The notes beneath the pieces were generated by a model that was not told the DNA's origin, ran no database searches, and was given only the letters and a program-made list of their open reading frames with translations. Below, in pieces: positions 7,705 through 19,600 of a DNA stretch of 64,000 nucleotides. The DNA comes from Alistipes sp. Lineage in GTDB: Bacteria > Bacteroidota > Bacteroidia > Bacteroidales > Rikenellaceae. Both the position numbers and the translations under genes were made by a program. Where the stretch lies: NCBI GenBank assembly GCA_022511345.1, contig JAFLRR010000005.1, positions 1-64,000 on the forward strand, given 5' to 3'. Each line of letters begins with the position of its first letter. Within the stretch, counting starts at the first letter, position 1.

Positions 7705-8751
7705 ATGAATATCAAAACCAAGGAGGCGGCTTCGCTGCTTATAGCCGCGCTGGCAGCTGCGGCAGTGGCCGGAGCGATGGCATGGTCGGGCCGGGAGTGG
7801 GTGGCCGTGCTGTGCACGTCGGCGGGAGTATTTGCCGTGATAGCTCTGGCGGCTCTGTTCATCATACGCAAGTATGTAGCCTACAAACTCAAGCCGATAT
7901 ATTCGATAGTCCTCTCGCGCAATGTCCATACGGGCGAGATTCTCAGCGAGCTCAAGGACAAGCATGTCGAGAACATGTCGGGCGAGCTGGCCGCATGGGC
8001 CGAGACCAACGACAAGGAGATTGCGCGCCTGAAGGAGACGGAGATGTTCCGCAAGCAGTATCTGGGAAATGTGGCGCACGAGCTCAAGACCCCGATATTC
8101 AACATTCAGGGGTATATATCGACGCTGCTGGACGGCGGCCTGGAGGATGAACTGATAAACCGCAAGTATCTGGAGCGCGCCGAGAAGAGCATAGACCGGC
8201 TGATAAACATAGTCAGCGACCTGGACACGATATCGAAACTCGAGAGCGGAATGCTCGGCATGCGCCGCGAGCAGTTCGACATAGTGGCCCTGACCAAGGA
8301 GATAGCCGACCAGATGGAGATAGAGGCCTCGCGGCGAAACATAACGATTATGGTCAAGGGCTCGGACAACCTGCCCTCGCCGTTCTGGGTGTTGGCCGAC
8401 AAGCACTATATCGGACAGGTGTTCGTCAATCTGATAAACAACTCGATTCGATACGGCCACGAAAACGGCGTGACGCGCATAAAATTCCGCGACATGCTCG
8501 ACCGAATACTCATCGAGGTGAGCGACAACGGTGTGGGCATAGCGCGCGAGGACATGCCGCGCATATTCGAGCGGTTCTACCGCACAGACAAGAGCCGCTC
8601 GCGCGAGCAGGGCGGTACGGGTCTGGGCCTGGCGATAGTCAAGCACATAATCGAGGGCCACGGCGAGAAGATATCGGTGCGCAGCGAGCTGGGAGTGGGT
8701 ACAACATTCTCGTTCACGCTGCCAAAGGTGGCCCTGCGCGACGTTAAATAG
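7705..8751 (+). CDS. Two-transmembrane sensor histidine kinase (PhoR-like)
   Basis: 348 residues. Two adjacent membrane helices (about 8-28 and 33-55) with almost no periplasmic loop, then a linker and a HisKA domain with the phosphorylated His125 in NVAHELKTPIFNIQGY. The ATPase domain has the N box (NLINNSIRY), G1 (DNGVGIAREDMPRIFERFYR) and G2 (GTGLGLAIVKHI). No response regulator is adjacent. The nearest in the same run of genes is porX (11747). By architecture this kinase is a candidate PorY partner, which is inference only. Genes on both sides are co-directional with short gaps. Confidence 0.88.
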   Translation: MNIKTKEAASLLIAALAAAAVAGAMAWSGREWVAVLCTSAGVFAVIALAALFIIRKYVAYKLKPIYSIVLSRNVHTGEILSELKDKHVENMSGELAAWAETNDKEIARLKETEMFRKQYLGNVAHELKTPIFNIQGYISTLLDGGLEDELINRKYLERAEKSIDRLINIVSDLDTISKLESGMLGMRREQFDIVALTKEIADQMEIEASRRNITIMVKGSDNLPSPFWVLADKHYIGQVFVNLINNSIRYGHENGVTRIKFRDMLDRILIEVSDNGVGIAREDMPRIFERFYRTDKSRSREQGGTGLGLAIVKHIIEGHGEKISVRSELGVGTTFSFTLPKVALRDVK

Positions 8752-8761
8752 AACCTGAACG

Positions 8762-9655
8762 ATGAGCAACGGATTGCTTTACATAGACTGGAACTTCGAT
8801 CCGGTATTCTTCACGCTGTTCGGCGCCGACATACGCTACTACGGAGTAATGTGGGCGCTGGCGATACTGATAGGCGGATGGTTCTTTGCGGACTTCTGCC
8901 GCCGCGAGGCGCTCTCCCCGAAACTCGCCGACTCGATATTCGTATACGGCACGCTCGCAACTATCATAGGCGCGCGCGTGGGCCACTGCCTCTTCTACGA
9001 GCCTGCCGAGTATCTGAGCGACCCGATAGCGATAATAACCGGCATACGCAACGGCGGAATGGCGAGCCACGGCGCCGCCGTGGGACTGCTGATAGGCCTG
9101 TGGCTCTTCTCGCGAAAGAACGGGATGCCATATGTGTGGTCGCTGGACAGAATAATGATTCCGGTGGGCATCGGAGGCGCGATAGTGCGAATGGGCAACC
9201 TGTTCAACTCGGAAATTGTGGGTGCGCAGACGTCGGTGCCGTGGGGTTTCCGCTTCATGCGCCTGTACCGCAACATGCCGCCCGAGGCTGTTCCGGTGCA
9301 GCATCCAACGCAGATATACGAGGCGATATGCTATCTGGCCACATTCGTGGTCTTGTGCGTGATGTACTACCGCCACGACGCAGGACGCCGCCGCCCCGGG
9401 CTGCTGTTCGGTACGGGTCTGACGGGCGTGTTCCTCACGCGGTTCTTTCTCGAGTTCATCAAGGAGCGCCAGGAGGCATTCGAGGAGGGAATGCTGCTCG
9501 ACATGGGGCAGCTGCTGTCGGTGCCATTCATCATAGCCGGAATATGGTTCATAGTGCGTGCCGTGCGCCGACCGGCGGCAGAGGCGCAGCCCGCGCAGGA
9601 GAGTGCGGCCAGGTGTGCCGCACCGGCTAAAAAGAGCAGAAGGAAGAGATGGTAG
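8762..9655 (+). CDS. lgt: Prolipoprotein diacylglyceryl transferase
   Basis: 297 residues with about seven membrane helices. It transfers diacylglyceryl from phosphatidylglycerol to the lipobox Cys of prelipoproteins in the inner membrane. The Lgt signature RMGNLFNSEIVG and the motif HPTQIYEA are present. The Arg/Lys-rich C-terminus (KKSRRKRW) is cytosolic. The gene is 10 nt behind the histidine kinase and overlaps the next gene by 7 nt. It would serve the many lipoproteins in this window (BspA-like, LptC, SusD/E/F). Confidence 0.95.
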   Translation: MSNGLLYIDWNFDPVFFTLFGADIRYYGVMWALAILIGGWFFADFCRREALSPKLADSIFVYGTLATIIGARVGHCLFYEPAEYLSDPIAIITGIRNGGMASHGAAVGLLIGLWLFSRKNGMPYVWSLDRIMIPVGIGGAIVRMGNLFNSEIVGAQTSVPWGFRFMRLYRNMPPEAVPVQHPTQIYEAICYLATFVVLCVMYYRHDAGRRRPGLLFGTGLTGVFLTRFFLEFIKERQEAFEEGMLLDMGQLLSVPFIIAGIWFIVRAVRRPAAEAQPAQESAARCAAPAKKSRRKRW

Positions 9656-10584
9656 GAGAGGTAAACAAAATTATAGGCGACGTGCTTGCGATAGAGGGTG
9701 CGGTGCATCTTCCGGGCACGGGTTCGCTGTATGTCGAGCCGCATGCCGCCGAAAGAGTCTCTTCGCGGCGGATACGCCGCTCGTACAAGAGCGTGGAGTT
9801 CACCTCGCAGCAGCGCGGACGCTCGATAGCGGATGTGCTGGCGGAGTATTGCGACGGTGACGGCGTACGTGCCGCCGAGATATATGAACACTGGCGCTCG
9901 AAGTGCTTCGACGGCCGCACGCTGAAAATCGAAGGCGTGGGAAGTCTCGATAGGAAGAGCTTCGCAATGGACGAGGCTTTCGACAGAATGCTCAACCCTG
10001 CCGGACGCGGCGAGGCGGTGCTGAGGCGCAGAAGCGGGGGCGGAATATGGCTCTATGTGCTGATTGCGCCGGTGATTGCCGCGCTTGCGGTAGGCGCCGG
10101 CGTGCTGCTGTTCCGCTCGGGGGTGTTCGACAGAACGCCGGGGTTGGTGGCCGGAGCGTCGCGTCTGTTGGATGCGGCGGAACCGGTCAGAGGCGGCGCT
10201 GCGGAGAGCACGGCGCCGGCGGCTGAGGCCGGGACGGAAGAGGCCCGTGAAGCAGCGGCCGCTGAGGTTCGGGAGCCGTCGGAAGGAGTGAGCGAAGACG
10301 GCGAGGATGTGCGCCCCGCAAAGCCGCAGCAGAGCCTGCCGGCAGACGAGGTAAACAGACTCTCGAGCGGTCGCAGCTATGTGGTGCTGGGCGTATTCTC
10401 GACGCCCGAAAATGCACTGCGGGCCGTGGCCTCGGCAAGAGCCGAAGGCGCAGAGCAGTGCGCGGCATTCGCATACGGGCCCAAGTATATGGTGGCGTTG
10501 ACATCGGACGACTCGCGGCAGAGATGCGAGGAGTTCATGCGCAGCAGCTCGTATGAGAATCTGTGGATATATACGGCGCGCTGA
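9649..10584 (+). CDS. HU-CCDC81-type plus SPOR-domain membrane protein
   Basis: 311 residues. Residues 1-120 resemble the paired HU-like modules found in Bacteroidota SPOR proteins (VNKIIGDVLAIEGAVHLPGTGSL.. ..TLKIEGVGSL). A single membrane helix lies at about 132-155, then an Ala/Glu-rich linker (165-230) and a C-terminal SPOR domain (about 235-311, SYVVLGVFSTPENALRAV). SPOR binds denuded peptidoglycan glycan strands at division sites. The topology puts the HU-like part in the cytosol and SPOR in the periplasm, so it may link the nucleoid to the septum; that role is inferred. It overlaps lgt by 7 nt. Confidence 0.78.
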   Translation: MVGEVNKIIGDVLAIEGAVHLPGTGSLYVEPHAAERVSSRRIRRSYKSVEFTSQQRGRSIADVLAEYCDGDGVRAAEIYEHWRSKCFDGRTLKIEGVGSLDRKSFAMDEAFDRMLNPAGRGEAVLRRRSGGGIWLYVLIAPVIAALAVGAGVLLFRSGVFDRTPGLVAGASRLLDAAEPVRGGAAESTAPAAEAGTEEAREAAAAEVREPSEGVSEDGEDVRPAKPQQSLPADEVNRLSSGRSYVVLGVFSTPENALRAVASARAEGAEQCAAFAYGPKYMVALTSDDSRQRCEEFMRSSSYENLWIYTAR

Positions 10585-10586
10585 CG

Positions 10587-11078
10587 ATGCGAATATCCGA
10601 TGCCATAATCCGCATTACGGACTTTTTTTACATCGCTCCGTTCGACAGACTCATCCCGCGGCACACTTTCCGCTACGGCCTGTGCGGCGCGGCGACATAT
10701 TTCATATTCGACCCGGCGCTGTATGCCTTCACATACCACGCGGTGCTGTGCAAGCGTATAGTGCATGTGGGCGCAATGGCCGTATCGCCCGAGATTGCGG
10801 CGCTGGCAATAGTATTCCCGATAACATTCACTGTCGGTTTTCTGCTGAACCGGTGCGTGGTTTTCCGCAGCTCGCAGCTGCCGGCGGCAACGCAGCTGGT
10901 GCGACATGCGGCGGCCGCGGCGGCGGCTTTTGCGCTGAACTATGTTCTGATGAGGTTTTTCGTGCGCACGTGCGGATTCTGGCCTACGCCATCGAAGGTG
11001 CTCGTGTCGGCCATATGCACCGTGTGCAGCTATCTGGCGGCGGTGAAGTTCTCGTTCCGCACCGAAGATGGGCGCTGA
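10587..11078 (+). CDS. GtrA-like membrane protein
   Basis: 163 residues with four predicted membrane helices (RYGLCGAATYFIFD..; the ..VGFLLNRCVVFRSS segment is typical of GtrA). GtrA proteins are thought to move polyprenyl-phosphate sugars across the inner membrane for cell-surface glycosylation. Start ATG 10587 lies 2 nt after the HU-SPOR stop; the earlier in-frame ATG inside that gene is less likely. No glycosyltransferase partner is adjacent, so its substrate is unknown. Confidence 0.75.
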   Translation: MRISDAIIRITDFFYIAPFDRLIPRHTFRYGLCGAATYFIFDPALYAFTYHAVLCKRIVHVGAMAVSPEIAALAIVFPITFTVGFLLNRCVVFRSSQLPAATQLVRHAAAAAAAFALNYVLMRFFVRTCGFWPTPSKVLVSAICTVCSYLAAVKFSFRTEDGR

Positions 11079-11121
11079 GGTCGGGTTGCGAAAACAGAAG
11101 CGATTGCTTAATTTTGCGTAA

Positions 11122-13300
<2,179 letters not shown>

Positions 13301-13327
13301 TTCGACGACAATAAATGATTTGAGACA

Positions 13328-13750
13328 ATGGAGGCTAAAACATTGCATATAGACTCGTTAAACGACCTGCCCGATGTGGCCGAGACGATTGTCGAGTCGC
13401 TCGACGGCCGCAGCGTGGTGGCTTTCTACGGCCAGATGGGCGCCGGAAAAACGACGCTCATACGCGAAATAGTGGCTCACCTGGGCGCCGAAGATACGGT
13501 CACGAGCCCAACCTTCGCCATAGTGAACCGGTACGAGGGCGAAGGCGGCCGCAGGATATTCCACTTCGACTTCTATCGCATAGACGACATACGCGAGGCT
13601 TATGACTTCGGGTACGAAGAGTATTTCTACTCGGGCGACCTGTGTCTTGTGGAGTGGCCCGAGAAGATTGCCGCGCTGATGCCCGAAGATGCCGTCAGGG
13701 TGAGCATAACGGTCGGGGCGGGAGAGTCGCGGACGATAGAGATAGAGTAA
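13328..13750 (+). CDS. tsaE: tRNA threonylcarbamoyladenosine synthesis ATPase TsaE
   Basis: 140 residues. It is part of the TsaBDE complex that makes t6A37 on ANN-decoding tRNAs. Walker A GQMGAGKTT at 35-43, switch motif TVTSPTFAIVNRYEG, and LVEWPEKI near the C-terminus are the family landmarks. Normal length. It follows porX and precedes an SRPBCC gene, all on the same strand. Confidence 0.95.
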   Translation: MEAKTLHIDSLNDLPDVAETIVESLDGRSVVAFYGQMGAGKTTLIREIVAHLGAEDTVTSPTFAIVNRYEGEGGRRIFHFDFYRIDDIREAYDFGYEEYFYSGDLCLVEWPEKIAALMPEDAVRVSITVGAGESRTIEIE

Positions 13751-13790
13751 CACTGAGACAACAACCGAAAACAGATTAGACAGAACCCAT

Positions 13791-14207
13791 ATGCAGGAAT
13801 ACATATCGAAGCAGCAGCAGATTCTGCGTCCCGCAGGGCAGATTTATGCGGCCATGAGCCGATTCGACAACCTCACGCCGGCGCTGGCCGACAAGGTCGA
13901 GCAGTGGCATGCCGACGAGGAGCACTGCTCGTTCAAGGTCAAGGGCTTCACGGTGCGTCTGCGCATGTCGGAAAGGGTGGAGCCCAAACATATAAAAATC
14001 GAGGCCGACGAGGCCGGCGCGCCGTTCGACTTCGCATTCTGGATTCAGCTGCACGAGGTCTCGCAGTCGGATACGCGCATAAGACTGGTGCTGCACGCCG
14101 ACCTGAACATGATGATGCGAATGATGCTCGGAGGCAAGATCAGAGAGGGCCTGGACAAGGCCGTGGAGACGCTGGCGGCGTCGTTCAATGCGGCTCCCGT
14201 ATTCTGA
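13791..14207 (+). CDS. SRPBCC-fold (START/Bet v1-like) protein of unknown function
   Basis: 138 residues. The pattern of an N-terminal helix, long curved strands (HCSFKVKGFTVRLRMSERVEP..), and a C-terminal amphipathic helix (MLGGKIREGLDKAVETLAASF) fits small SRPBCC ligand-binding proteins common in Bacteroidota. No catalytic motif is visible. The tsaE stop is 40 nt upstream. Confidence 0.65.
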   Translation: MQEYISKQQQILRPAGQIYAAMSRFDNLTPALADKVEQWHADEEHCSFKVKGFTVRLRMSERVEPKHIKIEADEAGAPFDFAFWIQLHEVSQSDTRIRLVLHADLNMMMRMMLGGKIREGLDKAVETLAASFNAAPVF

Positions 14208-14348
14208 GGTTCGCGCCGCGCACCGGCACGGCCGAAGGCGGAAGAGTCTGGTGCGGTATTTGTATCGTGTTGTGGCAGTTGTCGTTACGCAGCTGCGGCA
14301 TGCGATTTGCCGGGGAAGCGAAAAAAAACGAGAAAAAGATTTTATATA

Positions 14349-14379
14349 TTGGAATATAATTAAATAAACAGTATATTTG
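14349..14379 (+). promoter_or_regulatory. Promoter of the HU gene
   Basis: TTG at 14349-14351, 20 bp, then TATATTTG at 14372-14379 in a very AT-rich stretch. It gives a leader of about 75 nt. The 250 bases between the SRPBCC stop and HU otherwise show nothing recognisable. Confidence 0.8.
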
Positions 14380-14459
14380 CAAACTGAAAATCCGGCTATG
14401 TGTTAAAACGAGACGGATTCCGATAATGGAATTGTTTAACACTAAAAATAACACAAATT

Positions 14460-14732
14460 ATGACCAAGGCAGATATCGTTAGCGAAATCGCTAAAAGCAC
14501 CGGAGTCGAGAAGGTGCAGACACAGGCCATCGTAGAGGCTTTCATGGAGTGCATTAAGGGTTCGCTGGCAAAGAAGCAGAACGTATATCTTCGCGGCTTC
14601 GGCAGCTTCATCGTAAAGAAGCGCGCAACCAAGGTAGCCCGCAACATCTCCAAAAACACCACCATCACCATCCCCGAGCACGACATCCCGGCATTCAAGC
14701 CCTCGAAGAGCTTTGCCGCGAAAGTGAAATAA
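14460..14732 (+). CDS. HU-family DNA-binding protein
   Basis: 90 residues. A histone-like dimer that bends and wraps DNA. N-terminal helices (TKADIVSEIAKSTGVEK..) are followed by the beta saddle and DNA-embracing arm (LRGFGSFIVKKRATKVARN, then IPEHDIPAFKPSKSF). The arm carries the intercalation-type Pro segment. Length and sequence are standard. It has its own strong promoter and is followed after 31 nt by a tiny ribosomal-type gene. Confidence 0.96.
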   Translation: MTKADIVSEIAKSTGVEKVQTQAIVEAFMECIKGSLAKKQNVYLRGFGSFIVKKRATKVARNISKNTTITIPEHDIPAFKPSKSFAAKVK

Positions 14733-14763
14733 ATAAAAGTAAAACCTCTTAAATCACCCGACT

Positions 14764-14853
14764 ATGCCGAACGGAAAGAAGCATAAGCGTCATAAGATGG
14801 CAACCCACAAGCGCAAGAAGCGTCTGCGCAAGAACCGTCACAAGAAGAAGTAG
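14764..14853 (+). CDS. 29-residue AURKAIP1/COX24-type (bS22/mS38-like) ribosomal protein
   Basis: A very short gene, easily missed. It encodes MPNGKKHKRHKMATHKRKKR and nine further residues ending in NRHKKK. It is almost entirely Lys/Arg/His, with the K-R-H-K-M..K-R-K-K-R-L-R-K-x-R-H-K pattern of the AURKAIP1/COX24 domain seen in mitochondrial mS38 and mycobacterial bS22. Homologues of this exact type occur throughout Bacteroidota. It lies between HU and a strong terminator, so both genes probably share one mRNA. Family assignment is from memory of the motif. Confidence 0.8.
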   Translation: MPNGKKHKRHKMATHKRKKRLRKNRHKKK

Positions 14854-14875
14854 CAGACGGTACCGCACACTTTTG

Positions 14876-14923
14876 CAGGCCGAAGCTAAAGAGCGGAATA
14901 CTCTTTAGCTTTGCCTGTTTTTT
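14876..14923 (+). terminator. Terminator of the HU / small ribosomal protein unit
   Basis: An 11-bp stem (AAGCTAAAGAG / CTCTTTAGCTT), extended by outer CAGGC / GCCTG pairs, is followed by a run of six T. It lies 22 nt after the small gene. Confidence 0.9.
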
Positions 14924-14929
14924 AGGAAA

Positions 14930-15082
14930 CCTTTTGTCTGACGACAGCATCCGGTGCACGGCGCCACAGCGCCCGGACGGGTGCATTGTGTCGTTAGGCC
15001 CGGTGCCGGATGCGACTGCCCCGAAAAATGCGGGGTGCGCGGAGCCGGTGCCGTAACTCTGAAAATTTATCTCGTATCGTGC
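14930..15082 (+). promoter_or_regulatory. Structured GC-rich leader in front of RNase G gene
   Basis: No -7 motif is seen here. Several complementary pairs are present: GCATCCGG 14947-14954 with CCGGATGC 15006-15013; ACGACA 14941-14946 with TGTCGT 14989-14994, which crosses the first; and a hairpin CCCCG / CGGGG at 15019-15035. The crossing pairs imply alternative folds or a pseudoknot. RNase E/G genes in other bacteria autoregulate through structured leaders, so this may be a cleavage target. That role is inferred. Confidence 0.4.
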
Positions 15083-16627
15083 ATGAATCGAGAATTGGTA
15101 ATTAACGTAAATCCGACGGAGATTTCGATTGCCCTGTGCGAAGACAAGGTGCTTGTCGAACTCAACAAGGAGAAGTGCAGGACGGGATTCTCCGTGGGCG
15201 ACATATATCTGGGCAAGGTGCGCAAAATCATGCCCGGACTGAATGCCGCATTCGTGAACATCGGTCACGAGAAGGATGCTTTCATACACTACCTCGACCT
15301 GGGTACGCAGTTCACATCGCTCAACAAAGTCGTGGCGAGCTGCCAGCCCGGAAAGCGAAGCATAAAGGTCGAGACGATGAAACTCGAACCGGCCGTGGAA
15401 AAGGCCGGAAAGATAACCTCGTATCTCGAGGTGGGGCAGACGGTGATGGTCCAAATCGCCAAGGAGGCGATATCGACCAAAGGTCCGCGTCTGACGGCGG
15501 ACATATCGCTTGCCGGCCGGAATGTGGTGCTGGTGCCCTTCTCGTCCAAGATATTCCTTTCGCAGAAAATTCGCTCCAACGAGGAGAAGAAACGTCTGAA
15601 AAAGATAGCTACGGGCGTGCTGCCCAAAAACTTCGGCGTGATTATCCGCACGGCCGCCGCAGGCGCCAAGGATGCCGACATCGAGCAGGACATACTCTCG
15701 CTGGTGGAGAAGTGGCGCAGCGCAGTCAAAAACATCCGCAAAAGTACAGCCCCGGCACTGCTGCTCAGCGAGCTGAGCCGTGCAAACACGATCATACGCG
15801 ACTCGCTCAACGGAACATTCTCGCAGATAGTGGTCGACGACGAGGCCATGTATGAGGAGATTCGCGACTATATCAGGGTGATAGAGCCCGAGAGCGAGAA
15901 GCTGGTCAAGCTGTACAAGGGCAGCGTGCCCATATTCGACGAATTCGACATATCGAAACAGATAAAGTCGCTGTTCGCAAAATATGTGTCGCTGCGCCGC
16001 GGTGCATACCTCATCATAGAGCGCACCGAGGCGATGAACGTCATAGACGTAAACTCGGGAAACCGTACAAAGGCCGAGGATGACCAGGAGCAGACGGCTC
16101 TGGAGGTGAACCTGGCTGCGGCCAAGGAGATTTCGCGCCAGCTGCGTCTGCGTGACCTGGGCGGCATAATCATCATAGACTTCATAGACCTGCACAAGCA
16201 TGCCAGCCGCCAGCAGCTCTACGAGGAGATGACCAAGCTCATGTCCACGGACAAAGCCAAGCACACGGTGCTGCCGCTGACGAAGTTCGGCCTGATGCAG
16301 ATCACGCGCCAGAGGGTAAGACCCGTGGCGGTGCAGGAGGTGAAGGATGTATGCCCGACGTGCGGCGGAACAGGTAAGATAGAACCTACGGTGCTGCTGG
16401 ACAAGAAGATAGAGAACCAGATATCGCTGCTCACCGAAGACCGCGGGCACCGCTATCTGAAACTTGTCGTCAGCCCCTACGTGTCGGCGTTTCTGCACCG
16501 AGGATTCCCGTCGCTGCGCATGCGCTGGATGATGCGATACCGCGTGTGGCTGAACATCGTATCGGACCAGAGCGAGGGCATAGTCGACGTGAAGTATCGC
16601 GACCGCCGGAACAAAGACCTCATATGA
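15083..16627 (+). CDS. rng: Ribonuclease E/G family endoribonuclease
   Basis: 514 residues from ATG 15083 (MNRELVINVNPTEISIALCE). A longer frame from 14954 would translate the structured leader and lacks family similarity. The order is RNase H-like and S1 domain (YLGKVRKIMPGLNAAFVNIGHEKDAFIHY), 5' sensor, then the DNase I-like catalytic core with the metal ligands in NVIDVNSGN and GGIIIIDFIDLH. The Zn-link appears as CPTCGGTGKI. It cleaves single-stranded RNA in rRNA maturation and mRNA decay. Its TGA overlaps the mfd ATG (ATGA). Confidence 0.94.
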   Translation: MNRELVINVNPTEISIALCEDKVLVELNKEKCRTGFSVGDIYLGKVRKIMPGLNAAFVNIGHEKDAFIHYLDLGTQFTSLNKVVASCQPGKRSIKVETMKLEPAVEKAGKITSYLEVGQTVMVQIAKEAISTKGPRLTADISLAGRNVVLVPFSSKIFLSQKIRSNEEKKRLKKIATGVLPKNFGVIIRTAAAGAKDADIEQDILSLVEKWRSAVKNIRKSTAPALLLSELSRANTIIRDSLNGTFSQIVVDDEAMYEEIRDYIRVIEPESEKLVKLYKGSVPIFDEFDISKQIKSLFAKYVSLRRGAYLIIERTEAMNVIDVNSGNRTKAEDDQEQTALEVNLAAAKEISRQLRLRDLGGIIIIDFIDLHKHASRQQLYEEMTKLMSTDKAKHTVLPLTKFGLMQITRQRVRPVAVQEVKDVCPTCGGTGKIEPTVLLDKKIENQISLLTEDRGHRYLKLVVSPYVSAFLHRGFPSLRMRWMMRYRVWLNIVSDQSEGIVDVKYRDRRNKDLI

Positions 16628-19600
16628 CCCCTGCGGCAGAAGGCATCATGAAGCTCTTCGCCGACTCGCGCAGCGTGCGCGAGCTGTGCCGAAAGCTCAA
16701 TACCGAAGGCGTTACCGTCCGGCTCGAAGAGCTGGTCGGCGGCGCCTTTTCGCTCTATGCGGCCGCGACGGTCGAAAGGTCGGGCGGCGTGCATATATTC
16801 GTGGCCGAAGACCGCGATGCCGCAGCGGGAATGGCAAACGACTTCTACGCTCTGCTGGACCAGAGCAGGGTGATGTTTTTCCCGTCGGCATATAAGAAAT
16901 CGGTGGTCTACGGGGCCGAAGATGCCCAGGGTGTGGTGCAGCGCACGGCGGCGCTGAATGCCGTGCGCAACCATCAGGGCGGATATACCGTGGTCTGCAC
17001 ATATCCCGAGGCGCTGGCCGAAACGGCCGCCGGAGCGGAGGAGATGCGCCGCGGAACCATAAGTCTGAGCGTGGGCGACCGAATACCGGTGGCAGAGCTG
17101 GAACAGATGCTGGTCGAGGCCGGATTCGAACAGGTGGACTTCGTATACGAGCCGGGGCAGTATTCGGTGCGCGGAGGCATAGTCGACGTATTTTCGTATT
17201 CGGAGAGCAAGCCGTTCAGATTCGACTTCTTCGACGACGACATAGAGTCGGTGCGCCGGTTCGAGATCTCGAGCCAGCTATCGGCCGAGAAGCTCAAGAG
17301 TGCCGAGATTATCCCCGACCTCACCTCTTCGGCCGGGGCGAAGGTGTCGCTGGCCGAGTTTGCCGGCAGCAGCGCCGTGTTCTGGATGCCCGACGCCGAC
17401 TATGTCATGCGCAAGGTCGACGACGTGCGGCGCAAGGCCCTGCACGACTCGTCGGAACCGGAGAAGATAGACGGCGTGGTCACGAGCCGCCGCGCGCTGA
17501 CGGAGGCCATGCGCGGCTCGCGGCTGGTGATGCTGCGCGACAATCTCGCGGAGCGGCCGGCAGATGTGTCGGTGCGCTTCGACACGGCCCCGCAGCCCGA
17601 TTTCAACAAGAACTTCGAGATGCTGGCCGACGATATGGCGGCGCGCGCGGCAGAAGGGTGCCGCACATATATCCTTTCGGAGAACAAAACGCAGATAGAG
17701 CGTCTGCAGAACATATTCCACCGCCTGAACCGACGCGAGGTGACATTCGAGTCGCTGCCGCTGTCGCTGCACGACGGATTCGTCGACAGGGCGCTGCACC
17801 TGTGCATGTATGTCGACCACCGGATCTTCGACCGCTACCGCCGATACCGCATAAACGGCGAAATAAAGCGCGACGAGCAGATGACCGTGGCCGAACTGAA
17901 CAGCCTGAAGACGGGAGACTACGTGGTGCACATAGACCACGGCGTGGGACGTTTCGGGGGACTTGTGAAAATCAACGAGAACGGCCGCATGCATGAGGCC
18001 ATAAAGTTGATATACAAGGACAACGACGTGCTGTTCGTAAACGTCCACTCGCTGCACAGAATATCGCGATACAAGAGCGGCGACGGCGAGCCTCCCAAGA
18101 TTTACAAGCTCGGCGGCGGGGCCTGGCGGAAACTCAAGAATGCTACCAAGAAGGCCGTCAAAGACATATCGCGCGAACTGATAGCGCTCTATGCCCGGCG
18201 GAAGGCCAGCAAGGGTTTCGCATTCTCGCCCGACAGCTATCTGCAGCAGGCGCTGGAGGCGTCGTTCGAATGGGAGGATACGCCCGACCAGCAGAGCGCC
18301 GTGGAGGCCGTAAAGCGCGATATGGAGTCGGAGCGCCCGATGGACCGTCTGGTCTGCGGCGACGTGGGATTCGGCAAAACCGAGGTGGCCATACGAGCGG
18401 CATTCAAGGCCGCGGCCGACGGCAAGCAGACCGCGGTGCTGGTTCCGACAACGATACTGGCGCTGCAGCACTACCGTTCGTTCACTTCGCGTCTGCGCGA
18501 CTTCCCGGTGCGAATAGAGTATCTCAACCGAACCAAGACGGCTCGCGAAACGCGGGAGATAATCGAGGAGCTGGCGGCCGGCAGGATAGACATACTCATA
18601 GGCACGCACCGGATATTGAATCCGAAAGTGCAGTTCCGCGATCTGGGACTGCTCATTATCGACGAGGAGCAGAAGTTCGGAGTGGCCGACAAGGAGAAAC
18701 TTACGCACATGAGCGTGAGCGTCGACACGCTGACTCTCACGGCTACGCCGATACCGCGCACGCTGCAGTTCTCGGTCATGGGCTCGCGCGACCTGTCGGT
18801 AATATCGACGCCGCCGGCAAACCGCCGCCCGATAGTCACCGAGTCGCACGTATTCTCGGAGGAGATAATCCGCGACGCCATAGAGGAGGAGATGGCTCGC
18901 GGCGGACAGGTATACTTCGTGCACAACAGAGTCGAGGACCTGATGCGCATACAGGGCATAATAGCCCGCCTGTGCCCAAAGGCCAGGGTGGGAGTGGGGC
19001 ACGGACGGATGCCGGCCGAGAAGCTCGAGAAGCTGATAATGGACTTCATATACGGCGAATTCGACGTGCTGCTGTCGACCACGGTCGTGGAGAACGGAAT
19101 AGACATACCGAATGCCAACACCATAATAGTCAACGATGCCCAGAACTTCGGACTGAGCGACCTGCACCAGTTGCGCGGACGCGTGGGACGCTCGGACAGA
19201 AAGGCGTTCTGCTATCTGCTGACCCCGCCCGACGAGCTGCTCACGAGCGATGCACGAAGACGAATGAGCGCCATAGAGGAGTTCTCGGACCTGGGCTCGG
19301 GATTCAACATAGCCATGCAGGACCTCGACATTCGCGGCGCGGGAAACCTGCTCGGCGCCGAACAGAGCGGATTCATAGCCGACATAGGATTCGAGACATA
19401 CCGCAAAATCATGGACGAGGCCGTTGCCGAGCTGCGCGCCGAAGGTCTGGATGTGGCGGGATTGTCCGAGCCCGAGAAGGAGGCCGTCGAGACTCTGTCG
19501 TGGGTCGAGGACTGCGCCGTGGAGACCGACGTGCAGGCCGAGTTGCCGGAGTATTATGTGCGCCAGTCGGCCGAGCGTCTGAGGCTGTACCGCGAGCTGG

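Noticed and set aside
14954..15082. N-terminal extension of RNase G
   Set aside because: It would encode Cys/Gly-rich sequence over a structured leader; the family start fits ATG 15083.
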